Below, one piece after another: positions 60,201 to 64,000 of a DNA stretch of 64,000 bases (within the stretch, counting starts at the first letter, position 1; the number at the start of each line of letters is the position of its first letter). This stretch comes from Clytia hemisphaerica (lineage: Eukaryota; Cnidaria; Hydrozoa; Leptothecata; Clytiidae): positions 727,930-791,929 of the forward strand of contig CACVBU010000402.1 in assembly GCA_902728285.1 (NCBI GenBank), written 5' to 3'. Position numbers and translations under genes: made by a program. The notes beneath the pieces were generated by a model. That model was not told the origin of the DNA. It did not search any database and saw nothing but the letters and a program-made list of their open reading frames with translations.

Positions 60201-61550
60201 TTCCATTTAAGTGTGTTGAGTGGTACATAACAATAATACGACTCAAGGCCTGTCGCTGACGCATAGATATAGCGGTAGATGACAGTGCCACCACCATTGG
60301 GCGCTTCCAGAAAAAAACCGTTTATAGGGTAAGATATATTGTCCAGCCAGGGGTATTGGAAAAAACCCTGAAAAACTGCCATGGGTGTAAATTACAATGT
60401 CTGGAGGTAAATTTTAGTGTCCAGGGGGGCGATTTGATGCTTGTCCAGGGGGTGAAAAATCGAAATGTCCATGGGTAGATCATTGAAAAAATAATATATC
60501 TTCCAACCCCCATGAAGGATTTTTTTCTGGAAGAGCCCGTTGCTCAAATTAAAATTACAGGTTATCAAAATCATGGCTATTCTAGGAGGGATCTTTTTTA
60601 CCTTTACACTTCCTACAGCATTGTTTGGGCTGTGCTTCTTGAATGGAACATTGAAGTGGTTTGCATTTCAATCGAACTATACGACAAACCTGACTCTGCC
60701 CCTGAAAAATGAACACCATCAAGAAAGCTATGGTAATTTTTTGAAAAAACTTTCTTGTATCAAATATAGAATTCATTCATAATATGCAATACTGCATTGT
60801 ATTCGACTACACGATAGACCCAACAGCTGATTGGTTGTATGTGACGTTAATACGTCACTTGCAGCTAATCAGCTGTTGGGTTCGTGATGTAATGTTAGAA
60901 GACACTGCAATGATGCATATCATGAATTATGATTTTTGGAAATTGCTGCAGTGAATGTTGCATTAGGTCAACAGTTTAAAATCTAAGGTCTCCATTCTGG
61001 GTATTGAAAACACAAACCTCGTAATTGCAAACACATTTTAAGCAAGGATTTTTCTTGATACCAAGGTAGAGTTGTTGAAATTGTTTATCGATGCCTTTCA
61101 TACATTCTTGTATTGCTAGAAAATGAAGAGCAATGAAAAATAAAGCATGTCGATGTCAAATGCACAGAGCTTTATATAAAACTTGGAGACAGTTTCTGAA
61201 CCCTGGCCACGCAAAATATTTTGATCGGAGATTTTTTGAAAGTGGTACTTTTATGGCATTACTACTCAATAGGGGTGTAAAAGCATCAAGAGCGTTAGAT
61301 CAATTACTTTTCGTTAGATTTTTGTGATGTCACACGTTTGAATTAGACAAAGATGCACTGTATTGCTATGGCTTCTTTTCGGATACAAACTCAGTCCAAG
61401 GTTTATAAAGGTCAATAAGTCATATGTCGTAAAACCACTAAAGAGCAAAAATGAGGACTTACGATTTTCTTCACTTGAAACCATAGCAACGTATACAACA
61501 AAAATGGTAACAAGTTGAATCAATAAGCAAGATGACGTCATGTGTGCCAA
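51239..61550 (-). CDS. BMPER: Crossveinless-2/BMPER-type BMP regulator (5 VWC, VWD, C8, TIL)
   Basis: Fourteen minus-strand exons join in frame: 61550-61463, 61115-61018, 60701-60602, 60010-59928, 59386-59296, 58836-58760, 56307-56211, 55105-54993, 54370-54268, 54080-54043, 53789-53685, 53319-53268, 52925-52122 and 51432-51239. They total 2043 nt and encode 680 residues, close to vertebrate BMPER. Exon 1 is a signal peptide (hydrophobic LLIQLVTIFVVYVAMV). Exons 2-12 encode five VWC domains, each split by a phase-0 intron after its CxC and separated by phase-1 introns. VWC1, 4 and 5 have ten cysteines; VWC2 and VWC3 lack one pair. Exon 13 carries the VWD domain with the acid-labile GDPH site (357-360) and CGLCGNFNG, then a C8 domain. 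Exon 14 is a TIL domain ending KKKR-stop. CV2/BMPER proteins are secreted, bind BMPs through VWC1, and promote or block signalling with chordin and heparan sulfate. GDPH is the known self-cleavage site of the family. Exon 8 has two possible acceptors; the one chosen (55105) keeps frame. Introns are full of foldback MITEs. Confidence 0.92.
51553..51817. mobile_element. hAT-like MITE family 1 (subfamily A), copy 6 (CV2 intron 13)
   Basis: Starts CACCCCCTCCTTACAGACCC and ends GGTCTGTGAGAAGGGAGTG. Flanks CCTACCAA and TCTACTAA match at 6 of 8. Confidence 0.75.
53452..53601. mobile_element. pogo-like MITE, degraded (CV2 intron 11)
   Basis: TA then CAGTTGTGTCTCGAACTCG, with ATTCGAGTTATAGAGGTTTG near the other end. 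Confidence 0.5.
55167..55452. mobile_element. hAT-like MITE family 1 (subfamily B), CV2 intron 7, clear target duplication
   Basis: Starts CACCCCTGTCTCACAGCCTC and ends TGTGACACAAGGGTG. Flanks TTATAGTA and TTACAGTA match at 7 of 8. Confidence 0.85.
55542..55793. mobile_element. CAGGGTGTCCC mariner-like MITE, copy 2 (CV2 intron 7)
   Basis: Starts TTGGGTGTCCCTAATTAAAG and ends TGAGGGACACCCTG, with TA on both sides (55540-55541 and 55794-55795). The interior is inverted relative to 37629-37879, with very high identity. Confidence 0.85.
55847..56118. mobile_element. Long-armed foldback (CV2 intron 7)
   Basis: Arms of about 80 bp: TACACTTTTCTCGAGATGCA, then GTTGTCCTCGTTTTCAAACAG on the left and the matching complement on the right (56036-56116). 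The spacer is about 110 bp. Transcribed RNA would form a long duplex. Confidence 0.8.
56579..57045. mobile_element. piggyBac-like MITE with five internal palindromes (CV2 intron 6)
   Basis: Ends CCCTTTCCGTGCC and GGCACGCAAAGGG match at 12 of 13 and are flanked by TTAA (56575-56578 and 57046-57049), as for piggyBac. Inside are five copies of a 20-bp palindrome, ATGTCGTATATATACGACAT or close variants, near 56583, 56625, 56740, 56902 and 56946. No transposase is present. Confidence 0.85.
57105..57410. repeat. Two diverged ~150-bp direct repeats (CV2 intron 6)
   Basis: 57105-57255 and 57260-57410 share TTTCCAGAAAACTCAAA/TTTACAGAAAACTCAAA, CCGTGACATTTTC, ATGGCTAA.AACATTGAT and GTTCTTATAGATGAAAA-like blocks. 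Confidence 0.65.
57692..58330. mobile_element. AACGGATTAGAATAGG element (CV2 intron 6)
   Basis: Perfect 24-bp ends beginning AACGGATTAGAATAGGTGGA, and a second internal inverted block (CACTCCTCGTT and AACGAGGAGTG). It is about 639 bp and noncoding, sitting in TAAC/GAAC-rich flanks. Confidence 0.75.
58871..59019. mobile_element. Palindromic foldback (CV2 intron 5)
   Basis: Arms ATGGTGTAATGTTTTCTACG and CAGTAGTGGCAAATT pair with their complements across a spacer of about 25 bp. ATGATATTCAT and ATGAATATAAT lie at the outer ends. It is 34 bp upstream of exon 6 in transcript order. Confidence 0.75.
59803..59902. mobile_element. AACGTTG foldback element, perfect-ended copy (CV2 intron 4)
   Basis: Runs from ATCCCAGCTGGCACACAACG to its exact complement and forms a near-perfect 100-nt hairpin. 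Its edge is only 23 bp past the exon 4 splice donor (59926-59927). Confidence 0.85.
60300..60537. mobile_element. GGCTTTTCCAG-ended MITE, copy 2 (CV2 intron 3)
   Basis: Starts GGCGCTTCCAGAAAAAAACC and ends TTTTTTTCTGGAAGAGCC. Flanks CATTG and CGTTG fit a 5-bp duplication. Internal TGTCCAGGGGG/TGTCCATGGGT blocks are present. Confidence 0.8.
60784..60931. mobile_element. Palindromic foldback (CV2 intron 2)
   Basis: Arms ACCCAACAGCTGATTGG and AATCAGCTGTTGGGT with a central TGACGTTAATACGTCA. Outer arms ATGCAATACTGCA and TGCAATGATGCAT pair more weakly. Confidence 0.75.
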
Positions 61551-61691
61551 AAGAAAATGGAGAACTAAAGATGGTAGCGGAGCTGCTGTTGTCGAAGATT
61601 ATTCATGTGTGTTTTTGTTACGATTCCAAATTATTGCTGTTTAAAAGTTGTAGTTACCTAAAAGAAGAAAGTTTTAAATTTTTTGACTGAC

Positions 61692-62096
61692 TTACGTCTC
61701 ATAGTTTGCAGAGGGGTATGAACCCCCCTAGGTTTATTTCATCCCCCCCTATATACCCATCCCCCCTTTTGTAATGAAATCTTACCCCCCCTTTTTTTTT
61801 ACAGAAAATCCGTTTCGAAGGAAACTCGCTTTCCCACCTACCAGCAAAATTATCAACAAGAAAGAGTATGAAGTATTATAGTCACGAGCCAACAATGACA
61901 GAATATAACTAACTTACTTGTATTTGATTAGAAAATTGACCAAAATTTCCAAACCCCCCCTTTTTTATTTGATCCCCCCCTACATTCCCATCCCCCCTAG
62001 TTTTTTCGGCAGATCTCGGTACCCCCCCTACAAAGGCCCTCCAGAAAGTTGGCATCCCCCCCTATTAAAAAGGGGGGGTGCAAACTATGACGTCTC
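61692..62096. mobile_element. C-rich inverted-repeat element
   Basis: Ends ACGTCTCATAGTTTGCAGAGG and CAAACTATGACGTCTC. The interior is packed with CCCCCC(T/C)-type tracts on the plus strand. It lies upstream of the CV2/BMPER start. Confidence 0.65.
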
Positions 62097-62111
62097 TCGT
62101 TGCTAAAATTA

Positions 62112-62286
62112 CGGATAACTCCCGCTAATTCCAACTCGAATGGGATAACTATAATCTGTTCGAACTACAGAAAGATTCGAATTATAAGAATCATTTTACG
62201 AGGGTTTAAATTGACGGGAACAGAGAATTAATTCGAATTATAGAAAGATTCTAATAATAGAAGTTCGCATTGGCGAGATTCCACTG
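62112..62286. mobile_element. pogo-like MITE, TA-flanked copy
   Basis: Starts CGGATAACTCCCGCTAATTC and ends CGAGATTCCACTG, flanked by TA (62110-62111 and 62287-62288). ATTCGAATTATAGAAAGATTC occurs inside. Confidence 0.65.
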
Positions 62287-62288
62287 TA

Positions 62289-63215
62289 ACTTTTCTACAG
62301 CTTTCAAGATGCAAAGGAACTACATTAGAAGTTATCAGGTCAGTAGGATGACCATATCTTATTCTGTTTTGACGTCAATCTTATCCTCAGAAATTAGCAA
62401 TTATTTTTTGAGCCTTGGGTTGGCGTATAAGACAAGCGGAAAGGCGATGTAATTTTCCCTTTACTACATCGATAAAAAACGCAAAATTACATTCTGAAAA
62501 TGAAATTATATTTCTATCCAACCTCTACCACAAAGATCCAATAAGATGAAGTGAAATTATACAAAGCAAGTATAGAATCCAAGATGGTACCAATCAAATA
62601 TCTTGACAGAAATATCCTTCATGTGGTCACCAAGTTTTCTGCACAAGACCTAACTACTGTCTCTAAGAATCAAAAGAATCAAAACTGGGTACCATGGTAT
62701 CATAATTGTTTGGTGTTTAAGGGGGCGACACGGTCGAGACAAAAGCCTGATTTAGATCTGGTGATTAATTTGGCTAAGACGTAGTTAACTATTATAGATA
62801 CTGTCGCGATTTTTTTTCTTTTTTACAAAACTTAAGCCCGCCATAGAGACTATAAAATCAACTTCCATTCAATAAAAAACCTTAAAGTTGCAATTTGAAT
62901 GAATTGTAAAGAGCTTTACTGTAGTCAAGAAGTTTTAAAAGTGATTTTCTTTCTACTTTAAATAGGGTTTTAAGGGGGGTAAGTTCCATTTCGTGCGCGC
63001 GGGACCTAAACATTACAAAAACAAGAAGAAACTTAATAGTAGAGTGTTTCCATAAACAGAATGGAGTCTGTCTGGACGCCAATTTACCTAGCCAACGAAA
63101 CTTTACAAAACTGTGAGAGCGAGTCGCGCAGTTAAATTTTTTTATTGAGATTGAAAGAAAATATAACGTTCTTGAGAGTGTTTTTGAAAACTTAATTATA
63201 ACGGTTCGAGTGACT
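62289..63215. other. Intergenic, nothing recognised
   Basis: Frames such as 63271-62882 (-) lack domain content and run into the minisatellite. Confidence 0.4.
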
Positions 63216-63690
63216 CCCCCTCTGTCTGCAGACACTAGCCCCGGCGCAAAATTTACAATAGGAATCAGCAAAGTGGCTCCCGTCTGCAGACACTAGCCTC
63301 GACGCAAGATTTAAAATAGGAATCAGCAAAGTGGCTCCCGTCTGCAGACACTAGCCTCGACGCAAGATTTAAAATAAGAATCAGCAAAGTGGCTCCCGTC
63401 TACAGACACCTAGCCTCGACGCAAGATTTACAATAGGAATCAGCAAAGTGGCTCCCGTCTGCAGACACTAGCCTCGACGCAAGATTTACAATAGGAATCA
63501 GCAAAGTGGGTCCCGTCTACAGACACTAGCCTCGACGCGAGATTTACAATTTTAAACTTGAAAATGGTTCCCCGTCTGCAGACACTAGCCCCGGCGCGGG
63601 ACTTACAATATGAAACAGAAAATTAGCTCCCCGTCTACAGACACTAGCCCCGACGTAAGTTTAACAAAATTAAACAGCAAAAGTTATTTG
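63216..63690. repeat. 58-59 bp minisatellite, eight units
   Basis: The motif GTCTGCAGACACTAGCC starts at 63224, 63282, 63340, 63398, 63457, 63515, 63574 and 63633, a period of 58-59 bp. Central units are nearly identical, and the outer units diverge. The core GTCTGCAGAC is palindromic. Confidence 0.95.
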
Positions 63691-64000
63691 AGCCAACATC
63701 TACAACAACACAAATTTAAGAGTACGCGACAATTTTCAGTGTAAAAATGGAAAGTTTAAAAGAAGTTTATTATAACATTTACTAAATTGATATTTTTAAA
63801 ACTCTTCAATAAAGAGCCGTCTTATGAGCGGAATTCCTCACTTCAAATTACGGGCTTCGATCAGATGTGAAAGATTCCGCGAGGCCTTTCATACAAGCCG
63901 AAACAAAATTTGTTATTCCTTAAATTAAGTAAAACCCACATAGAATTTACATAAAATCTTTATAAAAGCTTTACGCCTCTCATTTTACGCGATATGAAAT

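Noticed and set aside
63216..63690. CRISPR array
   Set aside because: Regular 58-59 bp spacing, but the whole unit is repeated with no unique spacers and the genome is eukaryotic; it is a minisatellite.

Overview
The window is AT-rich eukaryotic DNA (roughly one third G+C) with GT-AG introns, TATA-type and AATAAA signals, and a very high density of short inverted-repeat transposons. The gene families (rhodopsin-class GPCR, Crossveinless-2/BMPER, SLC46-type transporter, a membrane-anchored collagen-like receptor) make it an animal genome. The repeat content and the style of the GPCR suggest a marine invertebrate, possibly a cnidarian. I cannot fix the phylum from the sequence alone.

Four protein-coding loci can be rebuilt. 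(1) An intronless class A GPCR lies at 1343-2263 (+). (2) A 7-exon gene at 16366-24219 (+) encodes a 595-residue type II membrane protein with a tyrosine-motif cytoplasmic tail, one membrane segment, a long glycosylated coiled-coil stalk and a six-cysteine C-terminal head. Two more two-exon cassettes follow it, at 31493-32327 and 34803-36178. Each encodes a short collagen Gly-X-Y run and a diverged version of the same six-cysteine head, and each starts in phase 0. Neither has membrane or stalk exons of its own. The layout looks like one gene with three mutually exclusive 3' heads, and it is the most interesting system here. (3) A 4-exon SLC46/PCFT-like major facilitator gene lies at 46868-50129 (+), 512 residues. 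(4) A 14-exon Crossveinless-2/BMPER gene lies at 61550-51239 (-), 680 residues, with signal peptide, five VWC, VWD, C8 and TIL domains. Every exon junction in genes 2-4 keeps the reading frame, which is the main support for the models. Genes 3 and 4 are tail to tail.

The rest is mostly transposon debris. A decayed hAT (ZMYM1/DUF4371-type) transposase lies at 46530-45262 (-), and a 5'-truncated, internally deleted CR1/Jockey-type retrotransposon abuts it at 45245-43895 (-). Around twenty families of small inverted-repeat elements (MITEs/foldbacks) fill the intergenic DNA and introns. They include hAT-like ones with 8-bp target duplications, TA-flanked Tc1/mariner- and pogo-like ones, TTAA-flanked piggyBac-like ones and a TTA-flanked Harbinger-like one. 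There are also a tRNA-derived SINE, a 715-bp recent tandem duplication (2886-4315), a (TTGA)n microsatellite and a 58-59 bp minisatellite of eight units (63216-63690).

Functionally, CV2/BMPER would tune extracellular BMP signalling, the GPCR and the collagen-like protein are surface receptors, and the SLC46 protein is a solute importer. No operon-like or pathway link among the four is evident.
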